Assembly (NCBI GenBank): GCA_964535315.1 | Contig: CAZHTS010000003.1 | Location: 1 to 64,000, forward strand | Reading direction: 5' to 3' | Origin: CAZHTS01 sp964535315 | Lineage (GTDB): Bacteria > Chloroflexota > Anaerolineae > Anaerolineales > Anaerolineaceae | Length of the DNA stretch: 64,000 bases | In this document: positions 34,380 to 43,942 of the stretch, one piece after another | Numbering within the stretch: position 1 is the stretch's first letter | How the letters are laid out: the number at the start of each line of letters is the position of its first letter | Program-made: the position numbers and the translations under genes | Notes under the pieces: generated by a model | The model's input: the letters and a program-made list of their open reading frames with translations, nothing else | What the model was told of the DNA's origin: nothing | The model's database searches: none

Positions 34380-35846
34380 TTTCTCTTGTTGCGCTTGCAG
34401 AACAGGCAAGATCAGTTCCATCACCACACCGGGCCGGTCACTGCGGTTCATCATGCGATATTTGCCCCCCACACTCCAAACCAACGAAGCAATCAATGGC
34501 AGGCCCAACCCCATGCCCGGCGTCTCGCCGGTAAAATCTTTCCCCCCCTGAAAATAGGGGAACCATACCCTGGAAAGATTTTGCGGCGGCAAATTGACGC
34601 CATCGTCGCGCACCCGCAGCCGGATCCTGTCAGTGTCTATCTGAGAGATAAACATCTCCACCTGTGGATTAAGATCCGGGTGGAATTTCTGCGAATTCTC
34701 CAAAACCTGCCACAACACCAGTTCCATTGCCCGCTGCGAAATGCTCAAACGTATCTGGCTCATCTCATCCGGCAGAAGCAAATTAACTGCTTTCATTCCA
34801 AGCTCGCCGGTAACCTGGGCAACCATGCCGGCCAGCTCAGACAATACCATCGGCGTATTGGCCGGGTTGAGCCGGGACACATTTAAGAAGCGCAAAATCT
34901 CGTCGATCTCACCCCGCAAAAGTTGAGCGTTTTGTAACAGCGCCCGAGACCATTCGGTCACATGCTCCATGCTCAGCTTGTCCGCCTTCGAGGTCAACAA
35001 TTCCATACCCAGAATCATGTTCGAGAGCGGTGTGCGCAGCTTGTGGGCAATGATGGCGTGAAAAGACCAGACCTCGCGCTGCAATTCAAGCTGTTCGCTG
35101 ATGTCGCTGATGCGCACCAACAAACCGGTATCTTTGCTCCAACTCACGTTGAGCAGTTCCACATTCATCCACACATCGTGGCTGGTATCATCCTCAGGGT
35201 GGATCATGTACAACACTTCGTTGCTGCGCAATGTCTCCAACCAGTTATCCCACTTGTCTTCCGGCTCGCAGCGATAGACTTTTTGCGCCCACTGCTGGAA
35301 CGTCCCCGAAACAGGCTGGGTCTCGTCGGTAGGCATGTGTAACATGATACGCGCTTTCGGGTTGGCGTATAATACGTGGCCGTTATCTTTGAGGATCAAA
35401 TAACCATCGTTGGATTGTTCCATCACCCAGGCAAAACGGATACGCTCCAGCAACAGGCGGCGGTAACGATTCAGGCGGGTAATGGAGCCCACCCGCGCCC
35501 GCAGTTCCACCCGGTCAAACGGCTTGGTGATAAAATCATCCGCCCCGGCCTCAATGACCTTTAACCGCATGTCACGGTCTTTAAAACCGGTCACCATCAA
35601 CACCGGCACTTCTGCCAGCAACGGATCAGAGCGCATCTTCTGACATACTTCAATACCATCCATCGGATACATGCCCAAATCCAGCAGGACCACGTCTGGG
35701 GTAACTTCGGCTGCCTTCTGCAGCCCCTCGGGGCCATTCTCGGCAAATACCAGATGATAGTCCTGCAACATCAACGCACTGGCAATCGCCTCGCGATCTC
35801 CCAGATCGTCATCGATAATCAAAATGGTAGGGCTTTCATCCATCAC
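34377..35846 (-). CDS. Receiver - PAS-like - histidine kinase
   Basis: 489 residues (488 if the second Met is used). Receiver with D56 in LLDLGMYPMDG and FITKPF. A PAS-like segment (about 140-255: NDGYLILKDNGHVLYAN). HisKA with the histidine in IAHKLRTPLSNM (about 270), HATPase_c with VLWQVLENSQKFHP, a degraded G1 box (DDGVNLPP) and a good GMGLGLPLIAS. Soluble. Its start overlaps the end of the large hybrid kinase gene, so the two are probably made together and the hybrid kinase may feed this receiver (inference). Confidence 0.92.
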   Translation of the reverse strand: MMDESPTILIIDDDLGDREAIASALMLQDYHLVFAENGPEGLQKAAEVTPDVVLLDLGMYPMDGIEVCQKMRSDPLLAEVPVLMVTGFKDRDMRLKVIEAGADDFITKPFDRVELRARVGSITRLNRYRRLLLERIRFAWVMEQSNDGYLILKDNGHVLYANPKARIMLHMPTDETQPVSGTFQQWAQKVYRCEPEDKWDNWLETLRSNEVLYMIHPEDDTSHDVWMNVELLNVSWSKDTGLLVRISDISEQLELQREVWSFHAIIAHKLRTPLSNMILGMELLTSKADKLSMEHVTEWSRALLQNAQLLRGEIDEILRFLNVSRLNPANTPMVLSELAGMVAQVTGELGMKAVNLLLPDEMSQIRLSISQRAMELVLWQVLENSQKFHPDLNPQVEMFISQIDTDRIRLRVRDDGVNLPPQNLSRVWFPYFQGGKDFTGETPGMGLGLPLIASLVWSVGGKYRMMNRSDRPGVVMELILPVLQAQQEK

Positions 35847-38800
35847 GCCGTTCCTCCCTGCCGTATTGCAATAACATCCGCTTAATCATATCGGCCAGGA
35901 TATACAAATCAACCGGTTTGCTCACATACTCATCTGCGCCAGCTTCCAGACAACGCTGGCGATCCCCAGGTAATTCTAACGCATTCATCAGAATAATGGG
36001 CAAACGCGCCAGTACCTCGTTCATCCGAATCCGACGCACAGCTTCCAGGCCATCAATCCCGGCAATCCGCATGTCCATCAAAATCAGGTTGGGGCGTTCC
36101 TGCCAGGCGCGCTGGATCGCCTCGCTGCCATTATGCGCCAGGATCACCTGATAACCCGAAGCCATCAAAAACTGCTGGTGAATGGCAATACTGGCCTGAT
36201 TTTCGTCTACCAGCAGGATCATTGAACGTCCCGTCACAGGCTCGCGGCTGGGCACCACCACCAACGCCCGGCGCCACAAACGCGCCGTGCCTTTGGGCGA
36301 AACCCGGCGCAACGCATTCCGCAAATCGGGCAACGGCAGGGGCTTGGTAGCATACACGATCACGCCGCCATCCGCATCGGGATAATGCGCTTCTCCGGTC
36401 GCCAGCACCACCACCGGCACCGCAGCCGTCTGCGGATTGCGGCGCAGCTGGCGCACGATGTCCCAATCGGGTGCACTGCCGCCAGGCACATCGATCAAGA
36501 AAATGTCCGGATGCAATTCGGTTGCCTTTTCCACCGCGCCTTCATCGCGCGGGTATAGCGTTGTCTCCATTCCAATCTCATTCAGGAAACGGGTCAGTTG
36601 AATGGTTGAGTCGGGTGAAGCATCGATCTGCAACCCCGAAGACAACATGCTGGAGTGTCCGCCGGGTGGTGGACTCCAGCGCAAGGTCACCGTGAAACGG
36701 CTGCCCTCGCCGGGCTGGCTCTCCACGGCAATGGCCCCATCGTGCAACTGGATCAGGCGATAGGCCAGCACCAACCCCAAACCCGTACCCGGAAACTGGC
36801 GGGCAATGCGGTTATCCAGCTGAATAAACGGCTGGAAGAGATAACGCATACTTTCCGGCGCAATGCCGATGCCCGTATCCCACACGGTAAAATGCACCCG
36901 CCCGGCCGAAATATCCCCGGTCACCCGCAAGCCGATGCGCCCGCCGGGCGGGGTAAATTTCACCGCATTGCTCAACAAGTTGAGCAATATCTGGTTCAGA
37001 CGCAGCGGGTCGGCCTGAATCCAGACCACCAGTGGATCAACCTCCACCTCAACCTGCTGTCCCTTCTGGCGCGCCGCCTGCTCGATCAATTCCAGACAGG
37101 TCTGGCAGACACTTTGCACGGTCAACGTCCCGATCTCGACCTTAAGCTTGCCGGCCTCAAGACTGGAGAAATCAAGGATATCCTCGACCAGTGAGGAAAG
37201 ATGTTTGCTGCTGTTATGGATCAGGTGCAGTTTCTCCGCCTGCAACGCGCTCAGGGCCCCATAGGCCTGCTCTAACAACGCCTCGGCCAGGCTGCTGATC
37301 GAGGTCAGCGGCGTGCGAAATTCATGGTTGATATTGGCGATGAATTTGCTCTTGAGTTCATTGGCCATCTTGAGATCCGCATTGGCAGCGCTCAATTCCT
37401 CTGTGCGCTCCTGTACCCGGCGCGCCAGCCGCGAACGTTCCTCGCGCAGCGCCCGCTCCGCCTGTTTGCGGCGCTCCAACTCCAGGGCAATCTGCTCATT
37501 AATGCGCAGCAATTCCGCCGTACGTTCTTCCACCCGGCCCTCCAGGTCGGCCTTGGCGCTTTCCAACAACTCTTCTGTACGTTTGCGCTCCTCCAACTCG
37601 CTTTGAAGGCGGTGATACAACAGGGCGTTATCCAGTGCAATCGAGGCCAACTGGGCAAAACGCTCAATGATGCGAACGTGCTCGTCGGTCAAAAGATGCT
37701 CGGGGCTGACTTCGCCCAACCCGACCACCCCCGCCACTCGTTGCCCAACCACCAACGGCACCCCCAGGGTCGAATACAACAAAGTGCGCGGGTATTTATC
37801 CGATCTGCCCGGCCAGGTGGTGTAATCGGAAATCAACATACTCTTGCGTTCCCGCAGAATACGGCCTGCCATCCCTTCCCCTGGCCCAAGAGTCAACCCG
37901 ATGAAATTACGGTACACCCCCAGGCCCACTTCGAGCCGCAATATGTCCTGATGCTCGTCATATAAATACAGATAACCGTTCTCACATCCCGCCAGTTGCC
38001 CGGCGCGCGTCATAATATTTTCGAGCAATTCACCCAACTGCAGGCGGCGCATCAGCCCCAGAGAGGTTTCGTGCAAGCTCTCCAGATAGGCGTACTGCGA
38101 ACGCAGTTCTTCCTCGGCCTGCCGGCGGGCCAGCAACCCCCCCAGACTTCCAGCCAGTGTACACGCCGCGGCCACCTCGGCTTCGCTCCAACTGCGGCCG
38201 GCAACGTGCACATCAAACCCCAGGAACCCCCAAAACGCACCACGGATGTTGATGGGAACGGCCAGAAGCGAGACGACCTTACGGCTCAGCAAGGTCGTAC
38301 GTTCATCTTCTGGGAAATCATCAACCGCCCCCATCAGACACTTACCCGTGGCAAGAATCTGATACCAGCGTTCGGGGATCATCATCCCCGGCGCTTCTCT
38401 CAAATTACGGCGCAGCGTTTCGTTGGCCTCTTGCTCGCCCAGCCAATCGAAGTGTAAACGCACCCGCGGCTGGTTATGCGTCTTGTCCGGAACATACTCA
38501 AACAAATAGGCCCGATCTGCTTGCATAGAACGCCCCAGGTCCGCCAGCGCCCGGGTCACCGCCTGCTCATAATCGGCCGTGATCAGCAAATTACTGGCCG
38601 AAAGGGCCAATCCGCTCAACAATTCCTCCTGGCGCCGTAAAGCCGCTTCGGCCTGCTGGCGTACCAGCAATTCTCGCCGGACAGACGCAGACAACGCCAC
38701 CTTGTCAAGCGCCGGTCCTACCGCCGCCGCCACCGAGCGGGCAATACGAATCTCGTCCTCATGAAAAGAACGGGGCTCAAGCGCATCCAAACCCAACGTA

Positions 38801-40278
38801 CCAATCGACTGTCTTCCAGAAAGCAGCGGCACAATTAACAACGAAACGGTGCCGCGATTCTTCGCAACAGCCTGCATATCCTGGGCGCCCGCGTCCAGTT
38901 GGGCATTTGCCAGCACCAACGGCTCCTGGGTGTCCAACACATACCGTGTAGAGGGGTTGTTCTCTAACGGAATACGAAAACCGATCACCGATGGCCGGCC
39001 GGCCTCGCAGTACTCGGCGCGCACGACCAGCTGCTTTCTATCTTCGTCCAGAAGTGTGGCAGCCGCCTGAGGCAGATGCATAAACAAGGCCAGTTCCTTG
39101 CAAACCGTTGTTAGCACCGCTTCGACATCGTTCGATTGTGCTGCTTTTTCGATGACGCGATTGAGCAGCAACGTCTCATCCAGGCGTCGTTGTAAATGTT
39201 CTTCATCCTGAACATGCCGGCGTCTCGCCTCTTGCAAACGCTCCAGAAGGCCATTAACGTGCTCGGTAAAATGCCGCAACTCACCATGAGACGGCAGGGG
39301 TATCCGCTCATTTAAGCCCCCCGACTCATCAATCTGATCCAGCCTGGCGCTCAAACGTAACATGGGCCGGATCACCAATAGCTCCAGCGCGCCAATGATG
39401 ACGGCCACAGACACCAACCCGATAATTAGCAACAACGCCACCCATTGGGCGTGAAGCGAAGGCCAACGGTTGTAAACCGTTCGCGGCATCTCGATTTGCA
39501 CCAGCACGTTCGGCCGCCCCTGGATGTCATCAGCCAGAATCGAACCGACCACGATCTGATCGCCTTTTACCTCCACCAACGGCTCGTCCCGATCAGCCAA
39601 TGTATTCAAGATCGCAGCCATTTCGCTCGTCTGCTGCAACTTGTCCAGGCGCTGGACGGATAAACGATACCCCAATTGCTCGGACAACTGCTCCACATCG
39701 GCCGCCCGCAGATACTTCCCTACCACCAACACGCCCCGGTTCTCCCCGGCCTTATCACTTGGGAGAATTTGCGCCAGGCCCAACACCAGCGGGCCGTTCT
39801 CCTCAAACAAAACCGTGCCCGAAGCCGACTTGCGCTCACCCAGCAAGTGCAAGGGCTGGTAATAGCGCATTTGCTCGATCAGGCGTTCCGGCGGCGCCAC
39901 CACCTGATTGCTTTGATAATCGTACAATCGCCCGGCAAAATATTTTCCCGAGCGGTCATAAAACAACATAAAATTGACCTGCAAGTTTTTCAGCGTCTCA
40001 TCATCCAGGCGGATCAGCAAACGACCCGCAGCCGGCGTGCTTTCAACCATCAATGCATACGTTTCATCCCAAAAAGCATACGAGCGGGCGGTTTGCTCTA
40101 CACCCTTATTAAATCCTTCCAATAAATCCTGGGTACGTTTCAGGGCTTCCCCCACCCGTTCCTGTTCCAACGCAGCATATTCCTGCGCAAAAATTGCAGA
40201 AGACGATAGATATAACACCGGGACCAGGGCGACCAGAATCCCAAACATTGCCCAAAAAGTTCGTTTGCGCAAAGTCAT
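35836..40278 (-). CDS. Large hybrid sensor kinase (CHASE4-like, HAMP, GAFs, kinase, two receivers)
   Basis: 1480 residues. Membrane helix about 7-30, extracytoplasmic CHASE4-like domain (to about 275, SYAFWDETYALM), second helix about 277-300, HAMP, three GAF-type domains (about 370-530, 555-730, 750-905), a coiled coil, HisKA with the histidine near 983 in INHEFRTPLTS, HATPase_c with LLNLLSNAVKFTPPGG, WDTGIGI and GTGLGLVLAYRL. The first receiver (about 1240-1350) lacks the acidic pair and looks degenerate. The second (about 1372-1480) is complete with LILMDMRIAGIDG. The GGGGAG ribosome site is good. First gene of a three-gene signalling unit. Confidence 0.93.
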   Translation of the reverse strand: MTLRKRTFWAMFGILVALVPVLYLSSSAIFAQEYAALEQERVGEALKRTQDLLEGFNKGVEQTARSYAFWDETYALMVESTPAAGRLLIRLDDETLKNLQVNFMLFYDRSGKYFAGRLYDYQSNQVVAPPERLIEQMRYYQPLHLLGERKSASGTVLFEENGPLVLGLAQILPSDKAGENRGVLVVGKYLRAADVEQLSEQLGYRLSVQRLDKLQQTSEMAAILNTLADRDEPLVEVKGDQIVVGSILADDIQGRPNVLVQIEMPRTVYNRWPSLHAQWVALLLIIGLVSVAVIIGALELLVIRPMLRLSARLDQIDESGGLNERIPLPSHGELRHFTEHVNGLLERLQEARRRHVQDEEHLQRRLDETLLLNRVIEKAAQSNDVEAVLTTVCKELALFMHLPQAAATLLDEDRKQLVVRAEYCEAGRPSVIGFRIPLENNPSTRYVLDTQEPLVLANAQLDAGAQDMQAVAKNRGTVSLLIVPLLSGRQSIGTLGLDALEPRSFHEDEIRIARSVAAAVGPALDKVALSASVRRELLVRQQAEAALRRQEELLSGLALSASNLLITADYEQAVTRALADLGRSMQADRAYLFEYVPDKTHNQPRVRLHFDWLGEQEANETLRRNLREAPGMMIPERWYQILATGKCLMGAVDDFPEDERTTLLSRKVVSLLAVPINIRGAFWGFLGFDVHVAGRSWSEAEVAAACTLAGSLGGLLARRQAEEELRSQYAYLESLHETSLGLMRRLQLGELLENIMTRAGQLAGCENGYLYLYDEHQDILRLEVGLGVYRNFIGLTLGPGEGMAGRILRERKSMLISDYTTWPGRSDKYPRTLLYSTLGVPLVVGQRVAGVVGLGEVSPEHLLTDEHVRIIERFAQLASIALDNALLYHRLQSELEERKRTEELLESAKADLEGRVEERTAELLRINEQIALELERRKQAERALREERSRLARRVQERTEELSAANADLKMANELKSKFIANINHEFRTPLTSISSLAEALLEQAYGALSALQAEKLHLIHNSSKHLSSLVEDILDFSSLEAGKLKVEIGTLTVQSVCQTCLELIEQAARQKGQQVEVEVDPLVVWIQADPLRLNQILLNLLSNAVKFTPPGGRIGLRVTGDISAGRVHFTVWDTGIGIAPESMRYLFQPFIQLDNRIARQFPGTGLGLVLAYRLIQLHDGAIAVESQPGEGSRFTVTLRWSPPPGGHSSMLSSGLQIDASPDSTIQLTRFLNEIGMETTLYPRDEGAVEKATELHPDIFLIDVPGGSAPDWDIVRQLRRNPQTAAVPVVVLATGEAHYPDADGGVIVYATKPLPLPDLRNALRRVSPKGTARLWRRALVVVPSREPVTGRSMILLVDENQASIAIHQQFLMASGYQVILAHNGSEAIQRAWQERPNLILMDMRIAGIDGLEAVRRIRMNEVLARLPIILMNALELPGDRQRCLEAGADEYVSKPVDLYILADMIKRMLLQYGREERRDG

Positions 40279-40392
40279 GCACCCGCTCCCCTGAAATCGA
40301 TTGCCGGTAAGGGAAACAAACCGGTGATTAAACGCGACAATAGACCACAGCCCCGCTTTCTATGCAGCCGCAATACTCCCGATCTACATAAG

Positions 40393-40421
40393 ATTTTAAC
40401 CACCCCGCTGGCTAAAAACAA
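40393..40421 (-). promoter_or_regulatory. Promoter of the hybrid kinase operon
   Basis: Minus strand: TTGTTT (40421-40416), 17-bp spacer, TAAAAT (40398-40393), 115 bp upstream of the start. Confidence 0.55.
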
Positions 40422-40456
40422 TACCAGCAGCCCACAAAATTGATAACTCACCTCAG

Positions 40457-40495
40457 AAAAGTCTTTTGCCGGGCGCAAAAGGCCCGGCAAAAGAC
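40457..40495 (-). terminator. Terminator of dnaK
   Basis: 13-bp perfect arms GTCTTTTGCCGGG (40461-40473) and CCCGGCAAAAGAC (40483-40495); TTTT follows on the minus strand. Confidence 0.88.
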
Positions 40496-40519
40496 AGAAT
40501 GCATCGTAAAAACTCAGGC

Positions 40520-42412
40520 CTAGGCCTGGCGAAATTCGCCTTCGATCACCTCGCCCTCGCCCGATGGCTCAGGTGAATGGCCATTTCCCCCATACCCATT
40601 GCCATTCCCGTTTTCAGCCCGGGAGGCGGTGGGTGACAGCCGCCCGGCAGCCTGCTGGACCCCTTCCATTTTTTGACGAATGGCGCTCTCGTCATGATCG
40701 TTCAATACCCGGCGTAATTCGGCCACTGCTGCCTCTACTTCAGAGCGCACTTCAGCCGGCGCCTGCGTCTGTTCTTTCAGCATGAGTTCCGCCTGATAGG
40801 CCAGGTTATCCGCCTGATTGCGTAATTCTGCCAGTGCATGCCGGCGCTCATCGTCAGCCTGGTTGCGTTGGGCTTCCTGCACCAGGCGTTCGATCTCACC
40901 TTTGTTCAAATTGGTCGAGGCGGTGATCGTCACCCGCTGTTCCTTACCAGAAGCCTTGTCCCGAGCCGAAACATTGAGAATCCCGTTGGCGTCGATGTCA
41001 AAGGTTACCTCAATTTGCGGCTGGCCGCGCCGCGCCGGTGGAATACCATCCAGGCGGAAACGTCCCAGGCTCATATTATCGGCAGCCATCGGGCGCTCAC
41101 CCTGTAAAACGTGCACGTCTACCCCCGGCTGGTTGTCTTCGGCGGTCGAGAATACCTCAGTCTTGCGCACCGGTACGGTCGTGTTGCGTGCGATGAGAGT
41201 GGTCATCACTCCCCCCAGCGTCTCTACGCCCAATGACAGCGGGGTCACATCCAGCAAGAGCACATCCTTTACCTCGCCCGCCAAGACACCGCCCTGAATC
41301 GCCGCCCCTACCGCCACCACCTCATCAGGGTTGACCCCTTTGTTGGGTTCTTTACCGCTCAACGCCCGCACCAAATCCTGTACCATAGGCATGCGCGTCG
41401 AGCCTCCCACCAGAACCACTTCGTCCACCTGCCGGGTATCCAGGCCGGCGTCACGCAGCGCCGCTTCAAACGGCCCGCGCAGCCGCTCGACCAGATGCCG
41501 GGTCAGTTGTTCAAAACGCGCCCGGTTCAGGCGCAACTGCAAGTGCTTCGGCCCATTGACATCGGCGGTGATATACGGCAAATTGATCTCCGTCTCCATC
41601 ATGCTGGACAGCTCAATCTTGGCCTTCTCGGACGCTTCGCGCAGCCGCTGCAATGCCTGCCGGTCACCGCGCAGATCGATACCCTGTTCAGTGCGGAACG
41701 AATCGGCCGCCCAGTTGACGATCACCTCGTCCCAATCGTCGCCGCCCAGGTGGGTATCGCCGCTGGTGGCTTTGACCTCAAAAACGCCATCGCCGACCTC
41801 CAGCACACTGACGTCAAACGTTCCACCGCCCAGGTCGAACACCAGAATCTTTTCATTCTTCTTCTTATCCAGCCCGTAGGCCAGCGCCGAGGCGGTCGGC
41901 TCATTGATGATGCGCAGAACGTCCAGACCGGCAATCTTACCCGCATCGCGGGTGGCCTGGCGTTGACTGTCATTGAAGTAGGCCGGGACCGTAATCACCG
42001 CCTGCGTCACCGGCTCACCCAGGTATGCTTCGGCGTCGGCTTTCAACTTGGCAAGAATCATGGCTGAAATTTCCTGCGGGGTATAATCTCGTCCGGTCAG
42101 CGCCGATTTAACGCGGGCGTCGCCCGCCGGCCCGCTGACCACCGCATAGGGCACCATCTTGCGTTCGCGTTCGACCTCATCGTAACGCCGCCCCATAAAA
42201 CGCTTGATCGAGAAAATGGTATTCTCCGCATTGATTACCGCCTGGCGCTTGGCCGTTTGACCTACCAGACGCTCGTTATTTCTGGTAAAAGAAACCACCG
42301 ACGGACACAGACGCGATCCTTCTGCTGTAACAATGACCGCCGGATCGCCGCCTTCCATCACTGCAACCACGCTGTTGGTGGTGCCGAGGTCAATACCGAT
42401 AATTTTTCCCAT
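40520..42412 (-). CDS. dnaK: Chaperone DnaK (Hsp70)
   Basis: 630 residues. Nucleotide-binding domain with IIGIDLGTTNSVVAVMEG, phosphate loops VFDLGGGTFDVSVL and VLVGGSTRMP, then a substrate-binding domain (LLLDVTPLSLGVETLGGVMT, DANGILNVSARDK) and helical lid. The end is a Gly/Asn-rich linker and EVIEGEFRQA. It folds proteins in the cytoplasm with DnaJ and GrpE, neither of which is nearby. Ribosome site AAAGGAG. No full CIRCE operator is present upstream, so HrcA control is unlikely. Single-gene unit with its own terminator. Confidence 0.97.
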   Translation of the reverse strand: MGKIIGIDLGTTNSVVAVMEGGDPAVIVTAEGSRLCPSVVSFTRNNERLVGQTAKRQAVINAENTIFSIKRFMGRRYDEVERERKMVPYAVVSGPAGDARVKSALTGRDYTPQEISAMILAKLKADAEAYLGEPVTQAVITVPAYFNDSQRQATRDAGKIAGLDVLRIINEPTASALAYGLDKKKNEKILVFDLGGGTFDVSVLEVGDGVFEVKATSGDTHLGGDDWDEVIVNWAADSFRTEQGIDLRGDRQALQRLREASEKAKIELSSMMETEINLPYITADVNGPKHLQLRLNRARFEQLTRHLVERLRGPFEAALRDAGLDTRQVDEVVLVGGSTRMPMVQDLVRALSGKEPNKGVNPDEVVAVGAAIQGGVLAGEVKDVLLLDVTPLSLGVETLGGVMTTLIARNTTVPVRKTEVFSTAEDNQPGVDVHVLQGERPMAADNMSLGRFRLDGIPPARRGQPQIEVTFDIDANGILNVSARDKASGKEQRVTITASTNLNKGEIERLVQEAQRNQADDERRHALAELRNQADNLAYQAELMLKEQTQAPAEVRSEVEAAVAELRRVLNDHDESAIRQKMEGVQQAAGRLSPTASRAENGNGNGYGGNGHSPEPSGEGEVIEGEFRQA

Positions 42413-42540
42413 GTCAGCACTCCTTTCCTGGCTGAAAAATCTTTCACGCCTTTAGCATATCCGGCGACTACAAGAATGGCGTTAACAGAATATAGGAAGT
42501 CTATCAACACAGGTCTCGTTCGCAGAGAGGACAGTCCTTT

Positions 42541-42568
42541 TTGACTTCTCAACAGACTGGCTTATAAT
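42541..42568 (+). promoter_or_regulatory. Promoter of the NfeD-family gene
   Basis: TTGACT (42541-42546), 16-bp spacer, TATAAT (42563-42568), 49 bp before the start codon. Confidence 0.75.
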
Positions 42569-42617
42569 CAAAGAGGATCTTCCAATCGCTAATTGCTCTA
42601 TGCTGCAGGAGGCTGTC

Positions 42618-43934
42618 ATGCGCAAACGCTCAATGTCCTTTCTCATGATCGTGATATGGCTGTTATTCGGTATCGTCCAGCCGGTTGCGGCGCAAGGCGC
42701 CACGGCAAAGGCGGTCGTACTCAAAGCCGAAGGCCCGTTGACCCCGGTCATGGTTACATACATCGAGCGTGGCCTGCGCATTGCCGCCGAAGATAATGCC
42801 ACCGTTGTAGTGCTGAAACTCAACACCCCCGGCGGTAGCATCGACCTGATGAACCGTATCGTCCAGAATATTCGCACCAGCAGCGTGCCGGTAGTGGTAT
42901 ATGTCAGCCCCAACGGCGCCATGGCCGCCAGCGCCGGCACGTTGATCACCCTCGCCGGCCATCTGGCCGCCATGTCTCCCGAAACGGCCATCGGTGCCGC
43001 CAGCCCGGTGGGCGGGCAGGGCGAAGATATCGGCGAGACGATGGAAACCAAAGTCAAGGAAATCCTCAAAGCCACCACCCGTTCTCTCACCGAGCGGCGC
43101 GGCCCCCGCGCTACCGAACTGGCCGAACAAAGCATCGACAAGGCTCGCGCCGTTTCTGCCAAAGAAGCCTTAGAAGCAGGCCTGATCGATTACATCGCAA
43201 GCGATCTCAACGATTTATTGAAACAAATCGATGGACAATCGGTGCTGGTAAACGGCCAGACAAAAACCCTGCACACTGCCGGTCTGGAACAATACCCGGT
43301 TGCCAACACGCTGATCGAAGAAATCCTTAATATGCTCACCAACCCCAACATCGTCTTCCTGCTGATGTCGGTCGGGGTGCAGGCCATCTTGATCGAATTA
43401 TCCAGCCCGGGCGGTTGGGTGGCCGGCTTTATCGGCGCCGTCTGTCTGGCGTTGGCCGGCTACGGCCTGGGCATTCTGCCGGTTAACTGGTTTGGCATCG
43501 TTTTTCTGCTCATCGCCTTTGCCCTGTTTGTGCTGGACATCAAAGCGCCCACACATGGCGCCCTGACCACAGCCGGGGCGGCCTGCTTCATCGTCGGCGC
43601 CCTGGTGCTGTTTAACTCGACCCGCACCCCAGGCTTCCCCACCGTTTCGGTGCCGCTGGTCATCGGTGTAGGCATCTTTATCGCCCTGTCGTTCTTTGCC
43701 ATCATGACCATCGCCTTGCGGGCGCAGCGCACCCCCATCCGCACCGGCAAAGAAAGCCTGGCCGGCAGAACCGGCATCGCCCGCGACGACATCAACCCGG
43801 ACGGCAACGTCCAGGTTGCCGCCGAGTTATGGAGCGCCGAACTGGCGCCTGGCTCGCCCCCCATCCACCGCGGCGAGCGGGTGGAAGTGGTCGCAGTGGA
43901 AGGCCTGCGCCTGATTGTACGCAAACAAAACTGA
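42618..43934 (+). CDS. NfeD-family membrane serine protease
   Basis: 438 residues from the ATG at 42618 (GGAGG 6 nt upstream; an ATG at 42600 is in frame but lacks a site). Signal peptide ending near VAAQG. ClpP-like protease domain with LKLNTPGGS and nucleophile Ser105 in GAMAASAGT; Lys145 or Lys147 is a candidate general base. Four to five membrane helices (about 235-365) and a C-terminal NfeD OB-fold (about 375-438). The family often works with stomatin-like proteins; an SPFH protein is encoded at 6979 but far away. Confidence 0.93.
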   Translation: MRKRSMSFLMIVIWLLFGIVQPVAAQGATAKAVVLKAEGPLTPVMVTYIERGLRIAAEDNATVVVLKLNTPGGSIDLMNRIVQNIRTSSVPVVVYVSPNGAMAASAGTLITLAGHLAAMSPETAIGAASPVGGQGEDIGETMETKVKEILKATTRSLTERRGPRATELAEQSIDKARAVSAKEALEAGLIDYIASDLNDLLKQIDGQSVLVNGQTKTLHTAGLEQYPVANTLIEEILNMLTNPNIVFLLMSVGVQAILIELSSPGGWVAGFIGAVCLALAGYGLGILPVNWFGIVFLLIAFALFVLDIKAPTHGALTTAGAACFIVGALVLFNSTRTPGFPTVSVPLVIGVGIFIALSFFAIMTIALRAQRTPIRTGKESLAGRTGIARDDINPDGNVQVAAELWSAELAPGSPPIHRGERVEVVAVEGLRLIVRKQN

Positions 43935-43942
43935 GCGCGGGC

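Noticed and set aside
33558..34886. 442-codon plus-strand frame across the C39-like gene and the kinase end
   Set aside because: It crosses two real genes and their junction and has no recognisable domain.
42413..42435. CIRCE-like half site (AGCACTC) before dnaK
   Set aside because: Only one half of the TTAGCACTC-N9-GAGTGCTAA element is present; the second half does not match.
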